Of a stretch of DNA of 64,000 bases, positions 36,274 to 44,367 are shown piece after piece. The notes below the pieces were generated by a model. That model saw only the letters and a list, made by a program, of their open reading frames with translations. It did not search any database and was not told the origin of the DNA. This stretch comes from Flammeovirgaceae bacterium. Its GTDB lineage: Bacteria; Bacteroidota; Bacteroidia; Cytophagales; Cyclobacteriaceae. A program made the translations under genes and the position numbers. Location: the NCBI GenBank assembly GCA_020635915.1, contig JACJYU010000001.1:1526501-1590500 (forward strand). The letters run 5' to 3'. Position 1 is the stretch's first letter; the number at the start of each line of letters is the position of its first letter.

Positions 36274-37548
36274 TCATTCGATGACCTTGAACCCGGTGTA
36301 CTCCCACAATGCTTTCGGGATGGCAATGCCTTTCCCGGTTTGATTGTTTTCCAGCAATGCGGCCACAATCCTGGGCAGGGCCAACGCACTTCCATTCAGC
36401 GTATGGAGCAGTTGGGGTTTGCCTTCCTTGTTCTTGTACCTCAACTTCAGGCGGTTGGCCTGAAAGGTTTCAAAGTTGCTAATGGAGCTAACCTCCAGCC
36501 ATCGCTTTTGTGCCCCTGCGTACACTTCCATATCATAGGTCAGGGCGGAATTTACCCCAAGGTCCCCCCCACACAACAACAGTTTCCTATAAGGCAATTC
36601 AAGTTCTTCGAGCAACCCCTGCACATAATGGCACATTTCATCAAGTGTGGCATAAGAGTTTTCGGGCAGGCTTATCCTAACGATCTCCACCTTGTCGAAT
36701 TGGTGGAGCCTGTTCAGCCCCCTAACGTGCGCGCCCCAGCTCCCGGCCTCCCGCCTGAAGCACGGTGTGTACCCCACGTTCTTAATGGGAAGGTCCTCCA
36801 CGGCAAGGATGACATCGCGGTACAAATTTGTGATGGGCACCTCTGCAGTGGGGATCATGTACAAGTTATCGGCTTGTATGTGGTACATCTGCCCTTCTTT
36901 GTCTGGCAACTGGCCTGTCCCATACCCTGAGGCTTCGTTTACCACAATGGGGGGCTGCACTTCCAGGTACCCTTCATTTGTTGCTTTGTCCAAAAAGAAA
37001 TTGATGAGGGCACGCTGTAGGCGCGCGCCTTTTCCTTTGTAAACGGGAAAGCCCGCTCCGCTTATTTTATTGCCCAGGTCAAAGTCAATGATGTCATATT
37101 TTTTGATGAGGTCCCAATGGGGCAGTGCCCCCGGGGAAAGGGCAGGCAGGCTTCCCTTTTCAAAAACGGTAATGTTCTCCTCGGCACCTTTGCCGGCAGG
37201 CACGCTTTCATGCGGTACGTTGGGTATAAGGTACAAGGTGTTTTTCAACTCCTCTTCAACCGCCTCCAGGCCCGCGGAAAGCGCAGTGGAGGATTTCTTT
37301 AGCTCGGCCGTTTTCGCTTTTATCGCCCCTGCCTCTTCCTTTTTTCCTGCCTTCATCAGGTTGCCTATTTCCCTGGCAAGTTTGTTGGCTTCCGCGAGCA
37401 CCTCATCATGCTCAAGCTGCTTTCCCCTTCGGCCTTTGTCCAGGGCGATCACCTTGTCGACCAACGGGGCGGCATCCTTAAAACCGCGTTTCAAAAGGCC
37501 CGCAATAACCTTTTCCCTTTCTTCGCGGATGACATTTACCTGCAACAT
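36274..37548 (-). CDS. serS: Seryl-tRNA synthetase
   Basis: The 424-residue class II synthetase has an N-terminal tRNA-binding coiled coil (about residues 1-110), motif 2 CFRREAGSWG and motif 3 LNGSALALPRIVAALLENNQ. It charges tRNA-Ser and, before selenium insertion if present, tRNA-Sec. Length is normal. A minus-strand TAATTTTG box lies about 20 bases before the start, and the gene diverges from rho across a 260-base gap. Confidence 0.97.
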   Translation of the reverse strand: MLQVNVIREEREKVIAGLLKRGFKDAAPLVDKVIALDKGRRGKQLEHDEVLAEANKLAREIGNLMKAGKKEEAGAIKAKTAELKKSSTALSAGLEAVEEELKNTLYLIPNVPHESVPAGKGAEENITVFEKGSLPALSPGALPHWDLIKKYDIIDFDLGNKISGAGFPVYKGKGARLQRALINFFLDKATNEGYLEVQPPIVVNEASGYGTGQLPDKEGQMYHIQADNLYMIPTAEVPITNLYRDVILAVEDLPIKNVGYTPCFRREAGSWGAHVRGLNRLHQFDKVEIVRISLPENSYATLDEMCHYVQGLLEELELPYRKLLLCGGDLGVNSALTYDMEVYAGAQKRWLEVSSISNFETFQANRLKLRYKNKEGKPQLLHTLNGSALALPRIVAALLENNQTGKGIAIPKALWEYTGFKVIE

Positions 37549-37567
37549 ATAAGCGTGTTTATACGTC

Positions 37568-37575
37568 CAAAATTA
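37568..37575 (-). promoter_or_regulatory. Putative -7 box of serS
   Basis: Minus-strand TAATTTTG matches TAnnTTTG, 19 bases before the serS ATG. Nearest CAAA (-33 complement) is 12 bases beyond, shorter than usual. Confidence 0.4.
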
Positions 37576-37808
37576 GTCATCCTGGGGCAAAATTTTTCGG
37601 TCTGGATTTGATTATATTCAATTTTGAAGTATAATTGCACTGTCATCGAGGCCTACCCGGGCCATTTGATCTTATAGATACTCAATTCCTGCAAGCTACA
37701 CCTTATTCCAACACCTGAATGGTTCAGAATTATAGTTCTGATTTTGCAAGCACAAGAACTCATTACCTATACAATTAATTTTTTTTAATCCATCATTTTT
37801 TACCCCTC
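37576..37808 (+). other. Rho leader and serS-rho divergent intergenic region
   Basis: About 230 bases without a gene. It contains a 6-base hairpin (TCAGAA-loop-TTCTGA, 37724-37741), A/T-rich tracts, and stretches low in G that could be single-stranded. I see no named riboswitch. Since Rho is often autoregulated, an attenuating leader is possible but not shown. Confidence 0.35.
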
Positions 37809-39380
37809 ATGTATACAATTGACGACCTGAATGTCAGATTACTGTCCGAACTCAAAGAGATTGCGGAACAATTAGGCGTGAAGAACGCCAAGAAATTGGC
37901 CAAGCAAGACCTGGTTTACAAAATATTGGACCAGCAAGCAATCTCCGGGCCTGCCCCTTCGCCCAAAAAGGCACCTTCCAATGGCGATGGCGGCAATGGC
38001 GACAAAACCAGGCCACGCCCCAGAAGGCGGGAAAATGTTGCGCCAGCCAAGGCCGGAAAAAGCGAAAAAGAACTTTCTTCCGAAGAGCTCCTGGAGTCCA
38101 TCGACATGGAGATGGACAGTGCCATTACTTCCTTTGACAAAAAGGGAAAGGAACCTGGGAAGCAAGACCGGCAGGAACACAAGGGGCACAAAGACGCCAG
38201 GGAGCACAAAGAGCCTAAAGACGACAGGAACCAGGCCGCCAAAAAAGAGAATTCGATCAAAGATTTCGATGGCGTAATTGCCAATGAAGGGGTGCTGGAG
38301 ATCATGCAGGATGGATATGGGTTCCTTCGTTCGTCCGACTACAACTACCTGGCAAGCCCAGATGATATCTATGTATCACCCTCCCAAATCAAACTGTTTG
38401 GCCTCAAAACCGGTGACACCACCAAGGGGTTGATCCGTCCGCCCAAAGAGGGGGAAAAATATTTTGCGTTGCTTAAAGTGGAAAGCGTAAATGGCAAAAC
38501 CACGGACGAGATCCGCGATCGTATTGCGTTCGAATACCTTACCCCGCTCTTTCCTGAAGAGAAGTTAAAGTTGAGCACCAAGCCGGACAACATGTCCACG
38601 CGTATCCTGGATTTGTTTGCGCCCATTGGAAAGGGGCAGCGCGGCATGATCGTGGCGCAGCCCAAAACGGGCAAGACGGTATTGCTGCAACAGATTGCCA
38701 ACGCCATTGCCGAAAACCACCCTGAAGTGTACCTGCTGGTGCTCCTGATCGATGAGCGCCCCGAGGAGGTAACGGACATGGCGCGCAGCGTAAAGGCCGA
38801 AGTAATTGCATCTACCTTTGACGAGCAGGCCGAACGCCATGTAAAAGTGGCAAGCATAGTATTGGAAAAAGCCAAAAGGATGGTAGAGTGCGGCCACGAT
38901 GTGGTCATTTTGCTGGATTCCATCACCCGGTTGGCCCGGGCATACAATACGGTGGTGCCTTCCTCTGGCAAGATACTTTCCGGGGGCGTGGACGCCAATG
39001 CCCTGCACAAGCCGAAAAGGTTTTTCGGGGCCGCCCGCAACGTGGAAAACGGGGGCTCGCTCACCATCATAGCCACGGCCCTGATCGATACAGGGTCCAA
39101 AATGGACGAGGTGATCTTTGAAGAGTTCAAAGGCACCGGCAATATGGAATTGGTCCTCGACCGCAAGCTATCCAACAAGCGGGTTTACCCTGCCATTGAC
39201 GTGCCCGCATCAGGAACCAGGAGGGAAGACCTGTTGATGAAAGAAGAGGAGCTGCAGCGCGTGTGGATATTGCGCAAGTTCATGAGCGACATGAACTCCA
39301 ATGAAGCCATGGAATTCCTGCTCCAGAAAATGAAGGGCACCCGAAACAACGAAGAGTTCCTGGTATCCATGAATGGATAA
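37809..39380 (+). CDS. rho: Transcription termination factor Rho
   Basis: Rho is a hexameric RNA helicase that ends transcription. The 523-residue protein has an N-terminal Rho domain (residues 1-45), a charged low-complexity insertion (about 48-155, rich in Lys, Glu, His and Asp), the RNA-binding OB fold (about 156-230) with YGFLRSSDYNY, and the RecA-like core with P-loop AQPKTGKT (283-290) and a DERPEEVTDM element. E. coli Rho has 419 residues, so the insertion accounts for the extra length. A terminator lies directly after the stop. Confidence 0.97.
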   Translation: MYTIDDLNVRLLSELKEIAEQLGVKNAKKLAKQDLVYKILDQQAISGPAPSPKKAPSNGDGGNGDKTRPRPRRRENVAPAKAGKSEKELSSEELLESIDMEMDSAITSFDKKGKEPGKQDRQEHKGHKDAREHKEPKDDRNQAAKKENSIKDFDGVIANEGVLEIMQDGYGFLRSSDYNYLASPDDIYVSPSQIKLFGLKTGDTTKGLIRPPKEGEKYFALLKVESVNGKTTDEIRDRIAFEYLTPLFPEEKLKLSTKPDNMSTRILDLFAPIGKGQRGMIVAQPKTGKTVLLQQIANAIAENHPEVYLLVLLIDERPEEVTDMARSVKAEVIASTFDEQAERHVKVASIVLEKAKRMVECGHDVVILLDSITRLARAYNTVVPSSGKILSGGVDANALHKPKRFFGAARNVENGGSLTIIATALIDTGSKMDEVIFEEFKGTGNMELVLDRKLSNKRVYPAIDVPASGTRREDLLMKEEELQRVWILRKFMSDMNSNEAMEFLLQKMKGTRNNEEFLVSMNG

Positions 39381-39401
39381 CAAACCATAACCCACAAAAT
39401 C

Positions 39402-39427
39402 AAAAGGCGTCATCAACCACGCCTTTT
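39402..39427 (+). terminator. Bidirectional rho-independent terminator between rho and the helicase gene
   Basis: Nine-base arms AAAAGGCGT (39402-39410) and ACGCCTTTT (39419-39427) pair perfectly and a T-run follows on both strands. It ends the rho transcript and, read on the minus strand, the helicase transcript; the right arm lies inside the last five helicase codons. Confidence 0.75.
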
Positions 39428-40696
39428 TTTATTTCCCTTTTTCTTTTTCTCGTGGAAAGCGCCCCTGAAAGTGGGGTCGGCCCTCTTCCGCTGCTGGTCG
39501 AGGGCGCGGGCCATCTTTTGTGCCTCTTCAAATGAAGCCTCTTCCACTTTCACTTGCGGGGGCAATTCCTTAATAGGTATTTTCCCCCTGATCAGTTCCT
39601 GTATTTTTTCAATATGGAATTGCTCTGCCTCTGTTGCCATCGTTATCGCTATCCCTTTCTCTGCTGCCCGCCCCGTTCTTCCAATCCGGTGCACATAATC
39701 TTCATACCGGCCGGGCACTTCAAAGTTGATCACGTGCGAAACCCTACTGATATCGATCCCCCTGGCGCTCACGTCTGTGGCCACCAGCACCCTGGCCTTG
39801 CCCTCGCCAAATTCCTTAATGGCATTCAGCCTGCTGTTCTGCCCTTTGTTGGAGTGGATGACCCTTACGGGGCCAAGGCCTTTTCGGTCAATGAATTTAA
39901 AAACATTGTTGGCCGACTCTTTGGTGCGCGTAAAAACGATCACGCGGTCAAAAACCCCGCGCTGTGCCAACAGGTATTCCAAAAAATTAATTTTCGTTTT
40001 AAGGTTGGGCACGGAATAAAATTGCTGTGAGATCTGTTTGGCCGGGGTGGCCTGGGGGGTGACCTCCACCTTGTGGGGAAACTCCAGGAAATCCCCGGAC
40101 AGTTTTTCCACTTTTTCAGGAAAGGTGGCGGAAAACAACAGGTTTTGCCTCCTGACGGGCAAAACCTCAAAGACCTTTCGCAGTTGGTGGATAAACCCCA
40201 TGTCCATCATCCTGTCCGCTTCGTCTATCACCAATGTCCTTATGTCCTTTACAGGGATTTCGTTTTTTAGGTAAAGGTCCATAAACCTGCCCGGTGTGGC
40301 CACCAATATGTCCGTTCCGGATTTCAACTCGCTTATTTGGCCGGTGGCCCCAATGCCCCCGTAAAGGGGAACAATACGCAAATCCGTTTTTTTGGACAAT
40401 GCCTGTGCATGTTGGGTAATTTGAACCACCAGCTCTTTGGTGGGCGCCAGCACAAGCGCCCTTGGGTTTTGCCCCTGTGCAAACTTTGTTTTCATTAAAA
40501 CCGGCAGCAAATACGCAGCTGTCTTGCCCGTGCCCGTTTGGGCGATCCCAATAACCTGCTGCCCCCCCAGAATGAGGGGAATGCATTTTCTTTGGATTTC
40601 AGTGGGCTGGGCAAAACCCGCCTCTTCAACAGCTAACAGCAGTTGTTTGTTGAGCTTAAAATTCAACCACTCATTTGGCTGGTCCAGGGTTTCCAC
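39413..40696 (-). CDS. DEAD-box RNA helicase (RhlE-like)
   Basis: The 427-residue protein has the Q motif PTEIQRKCIPLI, Walker A AQTGTGKT, the DEAD box VIDEADRMMDMGF, SAT in FSATFPEKVEKL, and HRIGRTGRAAEKG. It is a cytosolic RNA helicase; the short Lys-rich tail KKKKGNKKRRG probably helps RNA binding. The start is GTG at 40696 (an upstream stop codon is in frame). It diverges from the dihydroorotase gene with only 24 bases between the starts, and its end overlaps the rho terminator stem. Confidence 0.93.
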   Translation of the reverse strand: METLDQPNEWLNFKLNKQLLLAVEEAGFAQPTEIQRKCIPLILGGQQVIGIAQTGTGKTAAYLLPVLMKTKFAQGQNPRALVLAPTKELVVQITQHAQALSKKTDLRIVPLYGGIGATGQISELKSGTDILVATPGRFMDLYLKNEIPVKDIRTLVIDEADRMMDMGFIHQLRKVFEVLPVRRQNLLFSATFPEKVEKLSGDFLEFPHKVEVTPQATPAKQISQQFYSVPNLKTKINFLEYLLAQRGVFDRVIVFTRTKESANNVFKFIDRKGLGPVRVIHSNKGQNSRLNAIKEFGEGKARVLVATDVSARGIDISRVSHVINFEVPGRYEDYVHRIGRTGRAAEKGIAITMATEAEQFHIEKIQELIRGKIPIKELPPQVKVEEASFEEAQKMARALDQQRKRADPTFRGAFHEKKKKGNKKRRG

Positions 40697-40706
40697 TATT
40701 CTGTCT

Positions 40707-40714
40707 TATCTTTG
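40707..40714 (+). promoter_or_regulatory. Putative -7 box of the dihydroorotase gene
   Basis: TATCTTTG matches TAnnTTTG and ends six bases before the ATG at 40721, implying a transcript with few or no untranslated bases. No -33 TTTG is found at usual spacing. Confidence 0.5.
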
Positions 40715-40720
40715 CAAGAT

Positions 40721-42061
40721 ATGAATTCGACCCTTATTCTTAACGCCAAAGTCGTAAACGAGGGGGCAGTGACGGAAAACGATGTGCTAATAAAAGGACA
40801 GCGCATCGAAAAGATTGGCCCAGGCCTGCAATCCATGCCTGCGGGCAAGGTAGTGGACGCAAAAGGAAAATTCCTGCTGCCCGGTGCCATAGACGATCAG
40901 GTCCATTTTCGTGAACCCGGGCTAACCCACAAAGCAACCATATACACGGAATCCCGTGCTGCCGTGGCCGGTGGCGTCACCTCGTTTATGGAAATGCCCA
41001 ATACCATTCCCCCCGCCTTTACCCAACAACTTTTGGAGGACAAATACCAGATTGCGTCAAAAACGTCCCTGGGAAACTACTCATTTTACATGGGCGCCTC
41101 CAATGACAACCTGGAGGAAGTGCTGAAAACCGATATCAGGAGGGTCTGTGGCCTAAAAATTTTCATGGGTTCTTCCACCGGGAATTTGTTGGTCGACAAC
41201 GTGAAAACACTGGAAGGCTTTTATTCAAAGTTCCCCTCATTGATCGCCACCCACTGCGAGGACGAACCCACCATCCGAAGGAACATGGAGTTGTACAAAC
41301 AGAAATACGGGAGTGCGGTCACCGCCAAAATGCATCCTGAAATCAGGAGCCGGGAGGCCTGTTACCTCTCTTCTTCCTTTGCCGTGAACCTGGCGAAGCA
41401 ACATGGAACGCATTTGCACATCCTGCATATTTCCACAGAAGAAGAGACGCACCTATTTGACAATTCAATCCCCCTAAAAGACAAAAAAATCACGGCAGAG
41501 GCGTGCATCCATCATTTGTGGTTTAACGATGGGGATTATGACAGGCTTGGCATGATGATCAAATGGAACCCGGCAATAAAAACCCGGGCCGACCAGGAAG
41601 CCATACTGAAGGCCTTGCTTGAAGGAAAAATTGACGTGGTGGCGACCGACCATGCGCCCCACACCTGGGAAGAAAAACAAAATGAATATTTTAACGCCCC
41701 CTCCGGTGGGCCCCTGGTCCAACACAGTGTGGTGGCCATGATGGAACTCCATAAACAAGGCAAAATACCCATCGAAAAAATAGTGGAAAAAATGTGCCAT
41801 CACCCCGCCATTCTTTTCAGGGTCGAAAACCGGGGCTACATCAGGGAGGGGTACTATGCAGACCTGGTGCTGGTGGACCCATCGGCAAGCTGGCAGGTAA
41901 GCAGGGAAAACATAGTGGCCAAGTGTGGCTGGTCCCCTTTCATGGGGCAGAGGTTTTCTTCCACGGTCGATGCCACCTGGGTATCGGGCCACCTGGCCTA
42001 CCGCCAAGGCAAGTTTGATGAAAGCCAAATGGGACAAAGGATGGCCTTTGAGAGGCAATAG
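40721..42061 (+). CDS. pyrC: Dihydroorotase-type amidohydrolase with altered metal-ligand motif
   Basis: The 446-residue enzyme matches Bacteroidota class I-like dihydroorotases, cyclising carbamoyl-aspartate in pyrimidine synthesis. Motifs seen: DDQVHFREPGLTH, LKIFMGSSTGN (candidate carboxylated Lys), THCEDEP, LHILHIST and the catalytic VVATDHAPHT. The usual first metal-binding pair HxH is QxH here (Gln60, His62), so one ligand appears replaced; homologues in the phylum may share this. ATG at 40721 is chosen because the upstream frame runs through the helicase start. The symbol pyrC follows common use. Confidence 0.9.
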   Translation: MNSTLILNAKVVNEGAVTENDVLIKGQRIEKIGPGLQSMPAGKVVDAKGKFLLPGAIDDQVHFREPGLTHKATIYTESRAAVAGGVTSFMEMPNTIPPAFTQQLLEDKYQIASKTSLGNYSFYMGASNDNLEEVLKTDIRRVCGLKIFMGSSTGNLLVDNVKTLEGFYSKFPSLIATHCEDEPTIRRNMELYKQKYGSAVTAKMHPEIRSREACYLSSSFAVNLAKQHGTHLHILHISTEEETHLFDNSIPLKDKKITAEACIHHLWFNDGDYDRLGMMIKWNPAIKTRADQEAILKALLEGKIDVVATDHAPHTWEEKQNEYFNAPSGGPLVQHSVVAMMELHKQGKIPIEKIVEKMCHHPAILFRVENRGYIREGYYADLVLVDPSASWQVSRENIVAKCGWSPFMGQRFSSTVDATWVSGHLAYRQGKFDESQMGQRMAFERQ

Positions 42062-42087
42062 CGGTTTTTTAAACACTTTGACAAGCA

Positions 42088-42111
42088 CAAAAAAAGCCCC
42101 GGGCGGGGGCT
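42088..42111 (-). terminator. Terminator of the tRNA-His gene
   Basis: A stem AGCCCC/GGGGCT (42095-42100 and 42106-42111) with a 5-base loop is followed on the minus strand by seven T residues. It lies 18 bases beyond the 3' end of tRNA-His. The hairpin has no plus-strand T-tract, so it does not act on the dihydroorotase transcript. Confidence 0.7.
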
Positions 42112-42128
42112 ATTGGGAGGCCGTTGTG

Positions 42129-42203
42129 GGTGAAAGACGGGACTCGAACCCGCGACCCCCAGAATCACAATCTGGTGCTCTAACCAACTGAGCTACATTC
42201 ACC
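42129..42203 (-). tRNA. tRNA-His (anticodon GTG)
   Basis: The minus strand folds into a complete cloverleaf: acceptor GTGAATG/CTTTCAC, D arm, anticodon stem CCAGA/TCTGG with loop TTGTGAT (anticodon GTG), T arm GCGGG/CCCGT with TTCGAGT loop. An extra G is encoded at -1 (42203) opposite C73 (42129), the identity pair for histidyl-tRNA synthetase. The acceptor has one U6-U67 mismatch. CCA is not encoded. Coordinates include the -1 G. Confidence 0.97.
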
Positions 42204-42218
42204 GTTTTTGGGGAATTG

Positions 42219-42249
42219 CAAAGGTAGGCACGGCAAAACAATTTGCAAA
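42219..42249 (-). promoter_or_regulatory. Promoter of tRNA-His
   Basis: On the minus strand TTTG (42246-42249) and TACCTTTG (42219-42226) are 19 bases apart, a full match to the Bacteroidota consensus, 15 bases before the tRNA start. Confidence 0.75.
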
Positions 42250-42348
42250 ACATATCCCATACATCCACCTGTGGCCAAAAGGCCCCGGCCCAAATGCCTG
42301 GCAAGCCGGTGTGTTGGCCATAACCCGTTTTTTCCGTATGTTGGGACA

Positions 42349-42594
42349 ATGGTCACCTGGAAGGAATTCAATAGCTATTCGTTCGATCGAAAAATCAATG
42401 TGCTCTACACCAATGGAAATTTTGTGATGGCCATTCGTTATTACGGCTTTAAGGTAAACTTGTATTTACTGGGCAGCTTTTATGTGGAGGTTTTTATCAA
42501 CCATAAAAAAGCGAAGATCGAAAAGATATTAAAGCTGGACACCTCCCATACCCGCATGAAGTTTTATTATGACCAAATAAAACTGCCAGTGTAG
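42349..42594 (+). CDS. Small conserved-looking hypothetical protein
   Basis: The 81-residue product begins MVTWKEFNSYSFDRKINVLY and is rich in Tyr, Phe and Lys without signal or membrane segments. I cannot name a family. The ATG at 42349 is used because the longer upstream frame runs into the tRNA promoter and is not Bacteroidota-like in composition. The gene has no close co-directional neighbour, so its coding status is moderate. Confidence 0.55.
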   Translation: MVTWKEFNSYSFDRKINVLYTNGNFVMAIRYYGFKVNLYLLGSFYVEVFINHKKAKIEKILKLDTSHTRMKFYYDQIKLPV

Positions 42595-42630
42595 GCCAGG
42601 CAAAAGGCACCCTTGCCCCGCAGGCCTTGA

Positions 42631-42663
42631 AAAAAAACAGCCAATGGCGAAAGGCCAATGGCT
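42631..42663 (-). terminator. Terminator of the zinc-ribbon membrane protein gene
   Basis: Arms AGCCAATGGC (42639-42648) and GCCAATGGCT (42654-42663) pair with one mismatch around a GAAAG loop, followed on the minus strand by eight T residues, 25 bases after the stop codon of the minus-strand gene. Confidence 0.7.
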
Positions 42664-42687
42664 ATTTAATTAAATCATTTAAAAACG

Positions 42688-43440
42688 TTATGCGGTTGCG
42701 GCATGGGACTCTTCATGCAGCTTGGAGGAGGCTTTCAGCTTGACCACCTTCCTGGCTTTGTTCCCACAATACCCACACTGGTAGTGTTTCAAAATCTCGC
42801 CTTCCTCGGTAGCGGTTGGCTCCCGTACGATCTCCTCGCGCACCACCTTAAAGGTTTGGTAGTTGCATTCAGGGCACTGTATGGCGTGAAGATGGCCAGA
42901 ATATTTTTCTATTTTAATGTACCCGGTTTCATCGTCTTTCCACACATCATAGTCCATGGAAAACAAGTTCTCCTCTGCCTGCATCCCTTCGTCCAGGTAG
43001 GCATCTTCTTCCTCCTCGCTCAACAACTTCATGGGCTTGCCTGTTTTGGGGGAAATCCGTGGCTTGTAGCGCAACACCTTAAGCCTTTTCTCAATATAGA
43101 AGGGATAATAGAATTTGAGTAGGTTTTGGATGATCAGGGCCACGATCATGCCCATCGATACGGTGGTAAATACCCTTACAAAGATCCAAAGCGCGCTCAG
43201 TTCGACAATATTGGCATTGGCAAAAAAACAGGCCCCGATCACAATGATCAGGCTTGCCACCCAAAGTGTCTTGATTTCATATTTATTGATGAAATCGTAC
43301 TTCGTTTTGCTATCGGAAGTGGTGACTAGCTTTAGGAAATAACCCAAAATTATGAGTAAACCTAACGCCCAGCACGCCATTGCAATGTTTGCTGCCAGGC
43401 TGTTCCACGCATCATAAGTGGGTAAAGGGTTTTGTTCCAT
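42688..43440 (-). CDS. Membrane protein with C-terminal zinc ribbon
   Basis: The 250-residue product has three to four hydrophobic segments in the first 115 residues, then a basic, acidic-rich linker (EEEEDAYLDEGMQAEE) and a C-terminal zinc-ribbon pair: CPECNYQTFK (near residues 187-196) and CGYCGNK (near 224-230), which could bind one Zn(II). I do not recognise a named family. Topology would place the ribbon in the cytosol. A TAnnTTTG box precedes it on the minus strand and a terminator follows, so it is likely monocistronic. Role unknown. Confidence 0.78.
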   Translation of the reverse strand: MEQNPLPTYDAWNSLAANIAMACWALGLLIILGYFLKLVTTSDSKTKYDFINKYEIKTLWVASLIIVIGACFFANANIVELSALWIFVRVFTTVSMGMIVALIIQNLLKFYYPFYIEKRLKVLRYKPRISPKTGKPMKLLSEEEEDAYLDEGMQAEENLFSMDYDVWKDDETGYIKIEKYSGHLHAIQCPECNYQTFKVVREEIVREPTATEEGEILKHYQCGYCGNKARKVVKLKASSKLHEESHAATA

Positions 43441-43479
43441 AATGCTCTTTTTTTATCGTTTCTTTTTAATTCAGGCTAA

Positions 43480-43487
43480 CAAATATA
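43480..43487 (-). promoter_or_regulatory. Putative -7 box of the zinc-ribbon protein gene
   Basis: Minus-strand TATATTTG matches TAnnTTTG, 39 bases before the ATG. Confidence 0.45.
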
Positions 43488-43583
43488 ATGATCTATACCT
43501 CACAAAGGTCAACTGGTAACTCAAATATATGAGAAAACAATACAATTTAGCACAGTTTTAGGGTAAATTCCAAACCCCGGACG

Positions 43584-44360
43584 TTACGCCCCTGAGCCAT
43601 TTTCGACACTTGAAACGAAGTGGATGACGATATTTGCCAATTTGTCCTTGGCTTCGAACATTCCCATATGCCCTACATCCTCAAGGATATGGAGCGATGC
43701 CTTGGCATTCAGGGCAGCCTGGCCTTCCAAACTGCCAACCGGTATCAAGGGGTCTTCTTTCCCTCCCACCATCAGGATGGGCTTGCCAAAACCACCGATG
43801 AACCCTTCCCTGGAAGGCCTGTCGCGCATGGCGGCCATGTAGGCCAAAAGGGTCGCTTCAGTGGTTTGAAGGGCTATTTTATGCACAAAATCCATCGAAG
43901 GGTGGTCCTTCCTGTAAAAAAGGCCCGGCACGAAAGTGTCCACAAAAGCCCTGGCCCCATGTGCTTTTACAAATTCCATTACCTTGGTCCTGTTCAACCT
44001 TTTTTCATCCGTATCCGCCCTGGCCGTGGAGTGTATGAGCCCCAGGGCCGCGTATGCTTCCGGCATTTGGGCCGCCATGGCCAGGCATACATAGCCGCCC
44101 AACGAATGCCCCAGCACAATAGGGTTTTTAAACTTTTGGCGCAATACCCATTCGTTCAGGGCCGCGCCTATTTCTACCAACGAAAGGTTGCCTTTGGGCA
44201 GGGGGCTGCCGCCAAAGCCGGGCAGGTCCAGGATGATGGCCTGGCACCTGTCGGAAACCCGGGCTACAAAAGGATCCCAGATTTCACCGGTTTCACAAAA
44301 GCCATGTAAAAAAATAATGGGAGGCCCCTTGCCCAGGGCCCTGTGGTGGATGTATGGCAT
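43584..44360 (-). CDS. Alpha/beta hydrolase
   Basis: The 258-residue cytosolic protein has the oxyanion-hole motif PIIFLHGFCETGEIW, the nucleophile elbow VLGHSLGGYVCLA (Ser in GHSLGG), an acid region GGKEDPLIP and catalytic His in DVGHMGMFE. It could be an esterase or a lipase-like enzyme; substrate is not readable. It lies seven bases after the dxs stop on the same strand, so it is in the same transcript and may be co-regulated. Confidence 0.92.
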   Translation of the reverse strand: MPYIHHRALGKGPPIIFLHGFCETGEIWDPFVARVSDRCQAIILDLPGFGGSPLPKGNLSLVEIGAALNEWVLRQKFKNPIVLGHSLGGYVCLAMAAQMPEAYAALGLIHSTARADTDEKRLNRTKVMEFVKAHGARAFVDTFVPGLFYRKDHPSMDFVHKIALQTTEATLLAYMAAMRDRPSREGFIGGFGKPILMVGGKEDPLIPVGSLEGQAALNAKASLHILEDVGHMGMFEAKDKLANIVIHFVSSVENGSGA

Positions 44361-44367
44361 TTTCGCA

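Noticed and set aside
37576..37808. Riboswitch upstream of rho
   Set aside because: Only one short hairpin; no known aptamer motif or conserved expression platform is visible.
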